Source: an uncultured Bacteroides sp.
GTDB taxonomy: Bacteria; Bacteroidota; Bacteroidia; Bacteroidales; Bacteroidaceae
Direction of reading: 5' to 3'
Length of the DNA: 64,000 nt
Assembly (NCBI GenBank): GCA_900552645.1
Contig: USAN01000001.1
Location: 558,001-622,000, forward strand
Program-made: the position numbers and the translations under genes
Part shown: piece after piece, positions 16,860 to 26,125 of the stretch
Numbering within the stretch: the stretch's first letter is position 1
Layout: each line of letters opens with the position of its first letter
The notes under the pieces: generated by a model
Database searches by the model: none
Seen by the model: only the letters and a program-made list of their open reading frames with translations
What the model was told of the DNA's origin: nothing

Positions 16860-17865
16860 GATTGGCTATTTTTGTTAAATGTTCTGCAATATTCATTTCT
16901 ACGGGACAAGCTCTTGAACATCGTCCACATCCTGTACATCCTGTAACTTTTATCCTTTCTGGCATGTACACAAATTTATGTAGAATTCGCTGACGCCATC
17001 TTGTGCTTTGATCGGGACGTGGATTATGACCAGAAGTATGAAGAGTGAAGCTTGAGAATGCACAAGAATCCCAGCAACGTATCCTTTTCCCTGTATTACC
17101 AGCACAATCTTCAACAATGTCGAAGCATGTACATACAGGGCATACATATGCGCATGCTCCACAACTCAGGCATCGGTTAGATTGCTCTTTCCATATGTTG
17201 CTGTCGAATGAATTCTGTAAATTTTGTTGCAATGCTTCAATATTAAATCTTTCCGGAATCTTAGCAAGATAGTTTTCCTTTATAATATCTTCGTTCGATT
17301 CGTAATTGTGTATAAATTTGTCTGTCAACTCTTCACCTTTCTTCGTAAGTATTTCTATGAGAGCAGAACTATCGGGCAACTCTGTTATCTGAACATCACT
17401 TAGATATGTGTTGCCGGGATTCCCATTTACCGAGGTGCAGAAACAGTATTCATCAGCCGTGGTACAGCTGAAGCTTACTATTGTAATTCTTTTATGTCGT
17501 TCATTATAGAACTTATCTTTATAATCCCAATTGAATAGATTTGTAAGAGCCGAGAAGCTGACTGCGTCGCAAGGTCGTACTTTCCATAATACAGTCTCTG
17601 GCAGCTTACTAAGATCAATATTTTTAATTTCGGTTGCATTACCTTTACGGTTATAACTGAATAGTTCTTCGGCTTTAGGAAAAACAACCTTCTTGGCCGA
17701 TATGGCGCTTTGTACATAATCCTGTGCAATATCTTCTTTAGAACAAAGCTTACCAAATTCTACTACTCTGTTCTTCATAATAGGTGCTATTACATTTATA
17801 TCGCTTTTAATCATGTTCTCTATCCATTCATCAAGACTCTTGCCGCTTATATGTATTCTTCTCAT
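16852..17865 (-). CDS. flxB: FlxB-like 4Fe-4S protein (sulfhydrogenase beta-like)
   Basis: A 337-residue protein with an N-terminal domain shared with anaerobic sulfite reductase A / sulfhydrogenase beta subunits (WKVRPCDAVSF near residue 95 is typical) and a C-terminal pair of cluster motifs: CLSCGACAYVCPVC (with a following CWDSC) and CTGCGRCSRACPVE. It should wire FlxA to the rest of the complex. It is separated from flxC by five bases. Confidence 0.85.
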   Translation of the reverse strand: MRRIHISGKSLDEWIENMIKSDINVIAPIMKNRVVEFGKLCSKEDIAQDYVQSAISAKKVVFPKAEELFSYNRKGNATEIKNIDLSKLPETVLWKVRPCDAVSFSALTNLFNWDYKDKFYNERHKRITIVSFSCTTADEYCFCTSVNGNPGNTYLSDVQITELPDSSALIEILTKKGEELTDKFIHNYESNEDIIKENYLAKIPERFNIEALQQNLQNSFDSNIWKEQSNRCLSCGACAYVCPVCTCFDIVEDCAGNTGKRIRCWDSCAFSSFTLHTSGHNPRPDQSTRWRQRILHKFVYMPERIKVTGCTGCGRCSRACPVEMNIAEHLTKIANHE

Positions 17866-17870
17866 AATTT

Positions 17871-18671
17871 TTATAAAATGAAGTTCTCTTTATCGGATAC
17901 ATTGAAATTTGCAAGCAAATTATTGCAGTTGTTTACAACCTTCATATCATCGCCAAAATTCTCTTTTATATTCTCCATCATTGATATTGTTATTAAATGA
18001 ATCGGTATCCTTTCAGGGCAAGCTTTGGCACATGCACCACAGTTTGTACAGCGTCCTGTTAGATGCATAACCCGATTTATCTGCCATTCTATGTTTGACA
18101 GGGTAGTAGACCATGGTTGGATCCATTGCGGACAATTGGTATCGACAATGCATTTGCTGCAGTAACACAACGGACATGCAGCGCGGCATGCATAGCATTT
18201 TATGCAGCGTGACATTTCATGCTTCCAGAATTCCCATCTTTCTTCACGAGGCATATTCCTTAAATTCTCAACTAATTTGCTGTTCTCTTCGCTTACATTC
18301 AAAGGATAATCTTCCAACCATTCAATAATCTCTTCAATATTACTGAATATGATAACTTCGTCATTTTTGTTCTTTGTAACTACTATAAGTTGCTTGGCAT
18401 CAATCTGATTCTCCAGATGTAATTGTATTATACTTCTAAGCACCGGAATGGTAGCAGTTATTAGTATTTTACCTTTGCCTATAATGTCCTTTCTTGTAAG
18501 ATATACAGCAATGTTATTGATGCATTTTTCATTCAAAACCAATCTTAAAACATCTTCCTTGCTACGACAAAATAATGGCCTCGTTCCTTTTGATGATATT
18601 TCATATCCGATTACAATATCAAGTTCTGTATTATTGAATATTTCTTGAACTATCTGTACTAAATTATTCAT
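17871..18671 (-). CDS. flxC: FlxC-like 4Fe-4S protein
   Basis: The chosen ATG at 18671 has a strong Shine-Dalgarno sequence (gaggaggtatatcATG), unlike most genes here; the longer frame from 18689 lacks one. The 266-residue product holds two cluster regions: CIKCYACRAACPLCYC and CTNCGACAKACPERIPIH. It resembles FlxB in its C-terminal layout and is an electron-transfer subunit. The start overlaps the end of flxD by eight bases. Confidence 0.8.
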   Translation of the reverse strand: MNNLVQIVQEIFNNTELDIVIGYEISSKGTRPLFCRSKEDVLRLVLNEKCINNIAVYLTRKDIIGKGKILITATIPVLRSIIQLHLENQIDAKQLIVVTKNKNDEVIIFSNIEEIIEWLEDYPLNVSEENSKLVENLRNMPREERWEFWKHEMSRCIKCYACRAACPLCYCSKCIVDTNCPQWIQPWSTTLSNIEWQINRVMHLTGRCTNCGACAKACPERIPIHLITISMMENIKENFGDDMKVVNNCNNLLANFNVSDKENFIL

Positions 18672-19125
18672 GATATACCTCCTCTTCAATATTATGAGCC
18701 ATCTTTCTATATTCTGTGTAAGGACCCAGTTCTTTTATCTCTTTTACTGTAGTATTCACCACATCGGCCCATTTTGCTCCCTCTGCTGCCGATACCCATG
18801 AAAACTTTATTCTATTAATGTCTATTCCTATAAAATCTAATAATGTACGGAGTATTATCCATCTTCGTCTTGCGTGAAAATTGCCTGATGTGTAGTGACA
18901 ATCATTAGGATGACATCCCGAAACTATTATGCCGTCTGCGCCGCTTGCGAAAGCTTTCAAAAGAAGCATAAAGTCTATGCGTCCGGTGCATGGAAATCGC
19001 AAAATCTCTACGTTCGATGAGTATTTAATTCTGCTAGTTCCCGTAAGATCGGCTCCGGCGTATGTACACCAGTTGCATACAAATGCTACTATTTTAGGTT
19101 CAAAATCTTTTATATTATCTTTCAT
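18664..19125 (-). CDS. flxD: MvhD/FlxD family 2Fe-2S protein
   Basis: A 153-residue protein of the MvhD family, which joins an electron-donating module to HdrA. The conserved cysteines are C17, C20 (VCNWCTYAGAD), C46 (RFPCTGRI), and C71/C76 (SGCHPNDCHY). It lies immediately after hdrA with a four-base gap. In methanogens MvhD links the hydrogenase to Hdr; here the Flx proteins take that place. Confidence 0.9.
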   Translation of the reverse strand: MKDNIKDFEPKIVAFVCNWCTYAGADLTGTSRIKYSSNVEILRFPCTGRIDFMLLLKAFASGADGIIVSGCHPNDCHYTSGNFHARRRWIILRTLLDFIGIDINRIKFSWVSAAEGAKWADVVNTTVKEIKELGPYTEYRKMAHNIEEEVYHE

Positions 19126-19129
19126 TGAT

Positions 19130-21130
19130 TTAGTGATTTAAGATAGACATTACTTCTGCATACATCTGTTCATTAGAGTACCCTTGCAAATCGATTGATT
19201 TTGATCGGCAGAATGCTACACAGGTGCCACACCCTTGACATAATCCAGGATTTACTTTCGCTGCAATTTTTAGTACATTACCTGCCCTATCCTTTATCTC
19301 TTCCTTATCGATTGCATGGTATGGACATACAGACTTGCACAGAAGGCATCCTACACATGTTGTAAATACAGGAGGAGTAGTACGATTTACTACTGCCACT
19401 AAAGGTTCACGTATCAATTTGGGTTGCGAGAATAGAGATGCAATCTTTACTGCTGCACCCGATGCCATACTTACCGTTTCGGGAATATCTTTTGGTGCCT
19501 GACATGCACCAGCCAGAAATATGCCTGCTGTATTGGTTTCTACGGGCTTTAGCTTGGGATGTGCTTCTGCAAAGAATTTGTAAGGGTCGTAGGATATATG
19601 CATTTTCTGTGCCAATTCTTCGGCACCGTTGCTGGCTACTCCTGCTGTAGCAAGAACCACCATATCGGCCTCTATCTCTATAGGTGTACCTCCCAACAGC
19701 GTATCGGCACCTTTTACAATGAGTTTTCCATTTTTTTCATATACTCTGGCCACTCTTCCGCGTATATATTTAGCTCCGTCTTCCTCGATTGCACGTCTTA
19801 CGAATTCTTCATAATTCTTTCCGGCTGCCCTTATATCCATATAGAATACATATGCCTGTCCATCATGTACTTTATGTTTATAAAGCATAGCATGCTTGGC
19901 AGTATACATGCAGCATATTTTAGAGCAGTATGGTAATCCTTTTGCTGGATCGCGAGATCCGGCGCAAGCAATGAATACTATTTTTTTTGGAATAGCTCCA
20001 TCTGAAGGACGACGAATCTCTCCAGAGGTAGGGCCAGATGCCGAAGCCAATCTTTCGAACTGAAGTCCGGTTATAATATCTTTGTGAGTACCATATCCAT
20101 ATTCGGGGAAAAAGTCACTTCCTAGGACATTAAAGCCGGTAGTTACCACAACAGCTCCTACATCTTCTGTTACAAATCTGTCTTCTTGATCGAAAGATAT
20201 AGCTCCTGTTGGACAGCTTTTCTGGCATATGCCACATTTTCCGGTTCTGTAATGAATACAGTTATTCCTATCTATAACAGGCTTATTGGGAACTGCCTGC
20301 GGAAAAGGAACATAAATAGCTGTTCGCATACCTAGTCCGGCATTGAATTCCGAAGGTATCTTCTTTGTAGGACATTTTGTAGTACATAATGTACACCCGG
20401 TACACTTACTTTCATCAATTCCTTTTGCCTTCAGCTTGATAGTAGCTTTGAAGTTACCAATAAATCCTTCAATATTTTCAAGTTCAGCATAAGTATATAA
20501 TGTAATGTTAGGATGCTGTGCCACTTCAACCATTCTTGGAGTAAGAATACACTGCGAACAGTCTAGAGTAGGGAAGGTTTCAGACAATTGCGACATATGC
20601 CCCCCTATTGAAGGTTCCTTTTCTACTAGAATAACTTTATATCCACAGTTTGCTATATCAAGACTAGTTTGAATACCTGCAATTCCTCCTCCTATAACCA
20701 AAGCTTTTCTGGTTATGGGAACTTCAATAGAATTAAGAGGTCGGTTACGTTTTACTTTTTCTATAAGTCCCGTAACCAAGTCGATAGCTTTACGCGTAGT
20801 GGCTTCGTTATTATCGTGCACCCACGAGCAATGTTCTCGTAAATTCGCTATTTCGCATAAGTATGGATTTAAACCCGCTTCACTGCAAGTACGTCTAAAT
20901 GTAGCTTCATGCATTCTTGGTGAACACGATCCAACAACTATACCGTCAAGGTTGTACTCCTTAATAGCATTCTTTATTAGTGTCTGACCCGGATCGGAAC
21001 ACATATATTTATAATCGACTGCATATGTCACCCCGTGTATTAATGATGCTGCCTTTGCAACTGCTTCACAATTGACCGTTGCACTTATATTCTCTCCACA
21101 GTGGCATATGAAAACTCCTATTCGTGACAT
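19130..21130 (-). CDS. hdrA: Heterodisulfide reductase subunit A (electron-bifurcating flavoprotein)
   Basis: A 666-residue HdrA with the usual domain order: N-terminal VFICHCGENIS, FAD-binding VIGGGIAGIQTSLDIANCGY, the Cys-rich insertion TLDCSQCILTPRMVEVA, a ferredoxin pair CTGCTLCTTKCP and CGICQKSCPTGAI, the second FAD part LVETNTAGIFLAGACQAPKDI-like region, and a C-terminal ferredoxin pair CVGCLLCKSVCP and CQGCGTCVAFC. It is the expected site of flavin-based bifurcation. Its ATG has a good ribosome site (aaaggaggaaactgt) inside the end of hdrB. Confidence 0.93.
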   Translation of the reverse strand: MSRIGVFICHCGENISATVNCEAVAKAASLIHGVTYAVDYKYMCSDPGQTLIKNAIKEYNLDGIVVGSCSPRMHEATFRRTCSEAGLNPYLCEIANLREHCSWVHDNNEATTRKAIDLVTGLIEKVKRNRPLNSIEVPITRKALVIGGGIAGIQTSLDIANCGYKVILVEKEPSIGGHMSQLSETFPTLDCSQCILTPRMVEVAQHPNITLYTYAELENIEGFIGNFKATIKLKAKGIDESKCTGCTLCTTKCPTKKIPSEFNAGLGMRTAIYVPFPQAVPNKPVIDRNNCIHYRTGKCGICQKSCPTGAISFDQEDRFVTEDVGAVVVTTGFNVLGSDFFPEYGYGTHKDIITGLQFERLASASGPTSGEIRRPSDGAIPKKIVFIACAGSRDPAKGLPYCSKICCMYTAKHAMLYKHKVHDGQAYVFYMDIRAAGKNYEEFVRRAIEEDGAKYIRGRVARVYEKNGKLIVKGADTLLGGTPIEIEADMVVLATAGVASNGAEELAQKMHISYDPYKFFAEAHPKLKPVETNTAGIFLAGACQAPKDIPETVSMASGAAVKIASLFSQPKLIREPLVAVVNRTTPPVFTTCVGCLLCKSVCPYHAIDKEEIKDRAGNVLKIAAKVNPGLCQGCGTCVAFCRSKSIDLQGYSNEQMYAEVMSILNH

Positions 21131-21984
21131 ACAGTTTCCTCCTTTAAATTAACTCTTACAAAATGACGGTTAATTCCTAGCACTTCTGGTTTAAGTCCTA
21201 TGGCCAATCCTATTGCCTGTGTAATATATATTACCGGAATGTTACTCTCCCTATTCAAATACCTGTTAATGACAGGACGCCTCATATCAAGGTTTGCATG
21301 ACACATTGGACATGCCACTATTATCATATCTGCTCCGCGTTGGGTTGCATCCGAAATTATTCGTCCAGATAATTTACCAATTACTTCAGGTTTGGAAACA
21401 GAAAGTCCGGCACCACAACATTCTGTCTTGAAAGCCCAATTTATAGGCTGAGCACCTATAACTCTCATTATATTGTCCATTGATTGAGGATCTTCAATAC
21501 GGTCGAATTTTAGTATGTTATTAGGACGTATCAACAAGCATCCATAATAACATGCCACCTTTCTATCCAACTTTTCTACTATTCTTGATGGTAATGCTTC
21601 AGTTATATATTTCTCTATGAATTGCATTACGTTCAGTATTTTTACATTGTATTTGCTTGGGATTCCTACAATTTGAAGTATCTCATCTCTAGTATTATCG
21701 TCATTCTGAAGCATGTGCTGTGTAACCGCCAGTCGGTTATAGCATGATGCGCATGGAACAACAATCTCTTCCAAACCTTGTTTCTCGGCCAATGAAAGAA
21801 TTCTAGCAGGTAGTGCAAGAGAAAGATTGCGGTTGATAGAATGAGCAGCAGTAGCTCCGCAGCAATTCCAATCTTTAAGCTCATGCAGTTCTATGCCAAA
21901 TGCGGTTGCTATACTTCGTACAGATTCATTATACTCTTTGGAGGTTCCGTTTAAAGAACATCCTGGATAAAATCCGACTTTCAT
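21118..21984 (-). CDS. hdrB: Heterodisulfide reductase subunit B
   Basis: A 288-residue protein with two CCG domains. The first is C9-X31-C41C42-X35-C78-X2-C81, which fits the noncubane 4Fe-4S consensus; the second is C149-X39-C189C190-X34-C225-X2-C228. Both sets are complete, so a disulfide-reducing catalytic site is expected. It overlaps hdrC by four bases and hdrA by 13. Confidence 0.93.
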   Translation of the reverse strand: MKVGFYPGCSLNGTSKEYNESVRSIATAFGIELHELKDWNCCGATAAHSINRNLSLALPARILSLAEKQGLEEIVVPCASCYNRLAVTQHMLQNDDNTRDEILQIVGIPSKYNVKILNVMQFIEKYITEALPSRIVEKLDRKVACYYGCLLIRPNNILKFDRIEDPQSMDNIMRVIGAQPINWAFKTECCGAGLSVSKPEVIGKLSGRIISDATQRGADMIIVACPMCHANLDMRRPVINRYLNRESNIPVIYITQAIGLAIGLKPEVLGINRHFVRVNLKEETVCHE

Positions 21985-22544
21985 AATTTACAGTTTTTAT
22001 TATTTTGAAACGTCAGAGTGAATATTCTTTTAATACATTTACCGTCCTTTGTATATTCAGGCATTATAGATAACTTTCCTTTAGAAAGCATGGAAGGTAC
22101 CAACGAAATATCCTGAAACCAGTTATGAGTACGTAGTTTATAATCCGCTATAAGTCCCACTTCATACAATCTTCCTGTATATTTTAAAGAGTCAAGAAAA
22201 GCCGAATGGAAAGCTACTATAGAGTGTGCCTTTCGATTTACGCAATTTTTCTTTAATGATACGCTTCGCAGATAATCCATGACGATAGGTAAGTCTACCT
22301 GATTTGGACAGCGTGATACGCAGTTTTCACAATTCACACATAACCATATAGCTTCTGATTGTAATACAGAAGCATCATTTTTAGGGTTGTTCGTCTGTAG
22401 CAAACGCATTATATAACTTGGGGAGAATTCCATTTCATCCACAATTGCACAACCTGCCGAACATTTGCCACACTGATAGCATTTCGCCAAGTCAATACCT
22501 GTTTTACGTTTTAACCCATTGGAAATACAATCTTGTTTTTCCAT
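21981..22544 (-). CDS. hdrC: Heterodisulfide reductase subunit C
   Basis: A 187-residue soluble electron-transfer subunit with two 4Fe-4S motifs: C22-x2-C25-x2-C28-x3-C32 (CYQCGKCSAGC) and C69-x2-C72-x2-C75-x3-C79 (CVNCENCVSRC). It is the first gene of the seven-gene hdrCBA-flxDCBA operon. The region upstream to 22635 shows no clear TAnnTTTG box. Confidence 0.92.
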   Translation of the reverse strand: MEKQDCISNGLKRKTGIDLAKCYQCGKCSAGCAIVDEMEFSPSYIMRLLQTNNPKNDASVLQSEAIWLCVNCENCVSRCPNQVDLPIVMDYLRSVSLKKNCVNRKAHSIVAFHSAFLDSLKYTGRLYEVGLIADYKLRTHNWFQDISLVPSMLSKGKLSIMPEYTKDGKCIKRIFTLTFQNNKNCKL

Positions 22545-22635
22545 TTCGTTTTTTTAGTAGTGAGTAAAATAATATAAAAACAGACAACATTGCCAACCAA
22601 TAGTTAGCATGCATAATGTAGAAAAAAATGAAAGG

Positions 22636-23070
22636 CTAAATTATAATACGTCCAAGTATATAAGTATAATATCCCAAACTGTATTTGAAGAAGTTATTAT
22701 CTCGTGCAGAAGTTTTCCATTCCTCTACATCGAAAGGATCGATGAGGTTGCATATCATGCGTATACTCTTATAATAAATGGTACTCTTTATTGTCTTAAA
22801 AGGAATGGAATGGCCCCGAGCTATAGACGGAATAAGAGAATTAATATTTATTTCGAAACTGTTTATATGACAATTTCTGTAAGATGAAATATCGTTGCTT
22901 ATTTCATGATTGTGTATCAATTCATTCGATGAATTGAATCCGGATTGGGCATGTATATTTTCAACTGTCTCATTTTTTATATCAGACAATGAAATATTCT
23001 TTTGGATCATACATAAAGATCCTATAAAAAGAAATGCGCCGAATAATATGTAATAAACATACGTTTTCAT
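22636..23070 (-). CDS. Hypothetical membrane-anchored protein
   Basis: A 144-residue protein of unknown function from the ATG at 23070. A longer TTG-started frame to 23082 overlaps a -7-like box (TAAGTTTG, 23080-23087 on the minus strand) and is doubtful. One N-terminal hydrophobic segment (about residues 2-22) ending near a Cys suggests a membrane anchor; the remainder is polar with His- and Asn-rich stretches. No family is recognised. It lies 90 bases upstream of hdrC on the same strand and could be co-transcribed with it. Confidence 0.5.
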   Translation of the reverse strand: MKTYVYYILFGAFLFIGSLCMIQKNISLSDIKNETVENIHAQSGFNSSNELIHNHEISNDISSYRNCHINSFEININSLIPSIARGHSIPFKTIKSTIYYKSIRMICNLIDPFDVEEWKTSARDNNFFKYSLGYYTYILGRIII

Positions 23071-23146
23071 AATTCGGCGCAAACTTATGTAAAATTATCA
23101 ATATCGATACTTTTAGTTGGTAGTATTAACAAAAATTAATTATAGG

Positions 23147-23974
23147 TTATTCTAGTTCACGCTGGCGGCAAAAACAATTGCAGAATTTCTCTTCAACATG
23201 TTCTACCGGCTCTTTGAAAATTCCATATACGGTAGACCCCGAGCCGCTCATAGCCGAATATATTGCACCAAGGTCATACAACTCATCTTTTATTGCGGCT
23301 ATTTCCGGATAAAGTCTGAATATATTCTCCTCAAAATCATTTTCTATAGAATCCTTCCACTCCTCTATAGGCTTCTTTACAAGTTCCTTTACAGATATAT
23401 TTCTCTTATGAGGATTTATATTCTGAAAAGCCTCTTTAGTAGGAATGGATATATCGGGCTTTACCAATACTATATTATATCCTTTTAATGAAATATCTAT
23501 ATCTTCGAATACATCGCCAATTCCAGTAGCATACACAGGTTTGTTCTTTATGAAAAAAGCACAATCCGCACCAAGTTTTGAAGCGTATTTCTCCATTTCT
23601 TCGTCGCTCATGTTCAGTTTGAACTTCTTATTTAGCAACTTTATCATGAATGCCGCATCTGCAGAACCTCCTCCCAAACCGGCTCCCATAGGAATATGTT
23701 TATATATATTTATCTTTACTGGAAGAACATCCGAATAGTTTTCTTTTATTAAATTATATGCTTTCACAATCAAATTATTGTCGGGATTACCTTCAATGAC
23801 TGTACCGGAATTAGTAAGCTGATAAGGTTGTTCGCTGTTATTCAGAATAGTAACTTCAAGAGCATCCTGAAGATTTATAGGATAAAATATAGTTTCCAAG
23901 TTGTGATATCCGTTGTTGCGTTTTTCTATAATATTTAATCCTATGTTGATTTTAGCGTTTGGAAAAATAATCAT
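23147..23974 (-). CDS. ispE: 4-diphosphocytidyl-2-C-methyl-D-erythritol kinase
   Basis: A 275-residue GHMP kinase of the MEP isoprenoid pathway, phosphorylating CDP-ME. The ATP loop is PMGAGLGGGSADAAF (residues 95-109), the N-terminal FPNAKINIGLNI is typical, and the third GHMP motif is AMSGSGSTVYGIF. Length is normal. A -7 box TATATTTG (24009-24016, minus strand) lies 35-42 bases upstream of the start. Confidence 0.95.
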   Translation of the reverse strand: MIIFPNAKINIGLNIIEKRNNGYHNLETIFYPINLQDALEVTILNNSEQPYQLTNSGTVIEGNPDNNLIVKAYNLIKENYSDVLPVKINIYKHIPMGAGLGGGSADAAFMIKLLNKKFKLNMSDEEMEKYASKLGADCAFFIKNKPVYATGIGDVFEDIDISLKGYNIVLVKPDISIPTKEAFQNINPHKRNISVKELVKKPIEEWKDSIENDFEENIFRLYPEIAAIKDELYDLGAIYSAMSGSGSTVYGIFKEPVEHVEEKFCNCFCRQRELE

Positions 23975-24483
23975 AATAAATTTTGTTAGGTCCTTATTAA
24001 TTTAAATTCAAATATAAATAAAAAATCGTATTATTATTGTTAAAACCATAAAAGGATATGTTTGTTCATTCATGTAAAGTTAAATAAATAGGATAATAGT
24101 AGATTAAGATGAGTCTGGTTAATTTTTTATTAACAAATATATCTGATTATCAGTGTTTATTATGATATTAAGTATTCTTTCCATAAAAATCAGAGGTAAA
24201 GCCATAATTTATAAGATTTATCTGATAAAATGCTTTGAGATACCTGATAAGTACATATGGTTTATAAGATAAAAAACCGTCGTATTTTAACTGTATTTAG
24301 ATAAATATTTGTATATCATAAAATATATTTTAATTGAAATCTTGTTGCAATTTTAAATTAGTGTACTCACTTTTATTTAAAGATGATAAAAACAACAAAT
24401 TGTTTATCTTCTTTTTTTGTTTTAGTTACTCTATAATCAAATGATTTTACTTAATTTTGTCTGCTTTAAAATTTAATGATAAA
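23975..24483. other. 509-base AT-rich divergent intergenic region (ispE/dnaB)
   Basis: This gap separates the divergent ispE and dnaB genes. It holds the ispE -7 box TATATTTG (24009-24016, minus strand) and a likely dnaB -7 box TAATTTTG (24452-24459, plus strand), placing the dnaB start about 20 bases before its ATG. A small inverted repeat gttaat-tttt-attaac lies near 24118-24133. I see no open frame, tRNA or obvious DnaA-box cluster in the rest. Confidence 0.5.
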
Positions 24484-26034
24484 ATGGCAGAACCAAAGAA
24501 GATAACGCGTACTACAAAAGTGGCAAAACCAAAACCTATTGATGAATATGGTCACCTCCAGCCACAAGCTCCTGAACTAGAAGAGGCTGTTTTGGGTGCA
24601 TTGATGATAGAGAAGGATGCATATTCTCTGGTTAGTGAAATTTTAACTCCCGATTCATTCTACGATCATAAGAATCAACTTATATATCAGGCTATAATGG
24701 CTCTGTCGTTGCGTCAGCAGCCAGTAGATATTCTTACTGTGGCTGAACAACTTAAAAGTACAGGCTCACTTGATGAAGCCGGAGGCGCCTTTTATATTAC
24801 CCAACTTAGTGGTAAGGTAGCTTCTTCTGCTCATATTGAGTATCATGCACGAATAATTGCACAGAAGTATCTCGCGCGCGAACTTATATCATTTACCAGC
24901 AATATACAGACTAAGGCTTTTGATGAGACTCAAGATGTAGAGGACTTGATGCAGGAAGCAGAAGGTAAACTGTTTGAGATCTCACAGCAGAATATGAAGA
25001 AGGATTATACACAGATTAATCCGGTTATTCAGGAAGCTTATGAGATGCTGCAGAAAGCAGCTGCACGTGCCGATGGTCTGAGCGGATTGGAAAGTGGATT
25101 TTCTTCGCTCGACAAGATGACATCTGGGTGGCAGAATTCCGATTTGGTAATCATTGCTGCACGTCCGGCAATGGGTAAGACGGCATTCGTTCTTTCTATG
25201 GCAAAGAATATGGCAGTAAATTCTCAGATACCTGTAGCACTGTTCTCGCTTGAAATGAGTAACGTTCAGTTAGTGAATCGTCTGATAGTGAACGTATGCG
25301 AAATTACCGGTGAAAAAATAAAGAGCGGCCAGCTTGCACCATACGAATGGGGACAGTTGGACTACAAGATCAAGGCTTTGTACGATGCACCGCTTTATGT
25401 AGATGATACTCCTTCACTATCGGTTTTTGAGCTTAGAACAAAAGCACGTCGATTGGTTCGCGAACATGGAGTGAAGATTATAATAATTGACTACCTTCAG
25501 CTTATGAATGCAAGTGGTATGTCGTTTGGTAGCCGCCAGGAAGAGGTTAGTACTATTTCAAGATCTTTAAAAGGACTTGCAAAGGAGTTGAACATACCAA
25601 TAATAGCACTTAGTCAGCTTAACCGTGGTGTCGAAAACCGTGAAGGTATTGATGGAAAGCGTCCGCAACTTAGTGACCTTCGTGAATCGGGTGCCATCGA
25701 GCAGGATGCCGATATGGTATGCTTCATACACCGTCCCGAATATTACAAGATATTTCAGGATGAGAAAGGAAATGACCTTCATGGTATGGCCGAAATTATT
25801 ATAGCTAAACATCGTAATGGTGCAGTAGGAGATGTACTGCTTCGTTTCCGTGGAGAATTTGCACGTTTCCAAAATCCTGATGATGAAATGATAGTTCCTT
25901 TGCCAGGAGAAGAACTTGGAGTAATACGTTCTAGGATGAATGGAGAGGGAAGTGTACCCCCACCGGCAGTCGATACCATTCCTCATGAAAATCCATTTGG
26001 AAATGGCGGCATGGATGGTCCTTTACCATTTTAA
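24484..26034 (+). CDS. dnaB: Replicative DNA helicase
   Basis: A 516-residue DnaB. The ATG at 24484 is preferred to an in-frame TTG at 24457 that lies in the -7 promoter box. The N-terminal helical domain (PQAPELEEAVLGALM) is followed by the RecA-like domain with Walker A ARPAMGKTAF (about residues 225-234), Walker B IIIIDYLQLM and SRSLKGLAKELNIPIIALSQLNRGVE. It is the hexameric fork helicase. The C-terminal tail is Pro/Gly rich, as often seen in Bacteroidetes. Confidence 0.96.
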   Translation: MAEPKKITRTTKVAKPKPIDEYGHLQPQAPELEEAVLGALMIEKDAYSLVSEILTPDSFYDHKNQLIYQAIMALSLRQQPVDILTVAEQLKSTGSLDEAGGAFYITQLSGKVASSAHIEYHARIIAQKYLARELISFTSNIQTKAFDETQDVEDLMQEAEGKLFEISQQNMKKDYTQINPVIQEAYEMLQKAAARADGLSGLESGFSSLDKMTSGWQNSDLVIIAARPAMGKTAFVLSMAKNMAVNSQIPVALFSLEMSNVQLVNRLIVNVCEITGEKIKSGQLAPYEWGQLDYKIKALYDAPLYVDDTPSLSVFELRTKARRLVREHGVKIIIIDYLQLMNASGMSFGSRQEEVSTISRSLKGLAKELNIPIIALSQLNRGVENREGIDGKRPQLSDLRESGAIEQDADMVCFIHRPEYYKIFQDEKGNDLHGMAEIIIAKHRNGAVGDVLLRFRGEFARFQNPDDEMIVPLPGEELGVIRSRMNGEGSVPPPAVDTIPHENPFGNGGMDGPLPF

Positions 26035-26125
26035 TGGCAATATAAAAAAGCTATCAGTCAGATAGTAAAATGAAAATTCTTATTAACTTTGCAAGTCTTT
26101 TGTAAATACATAAAATATAACATAT

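Noticed and set aside
23975..24483. Possible replication origin next to dnaB
   Set aside because: Strongly AT-rich, but no clustered DnaA boxes (TTATCCACA-like) and no dnaA or gidA neighbours.
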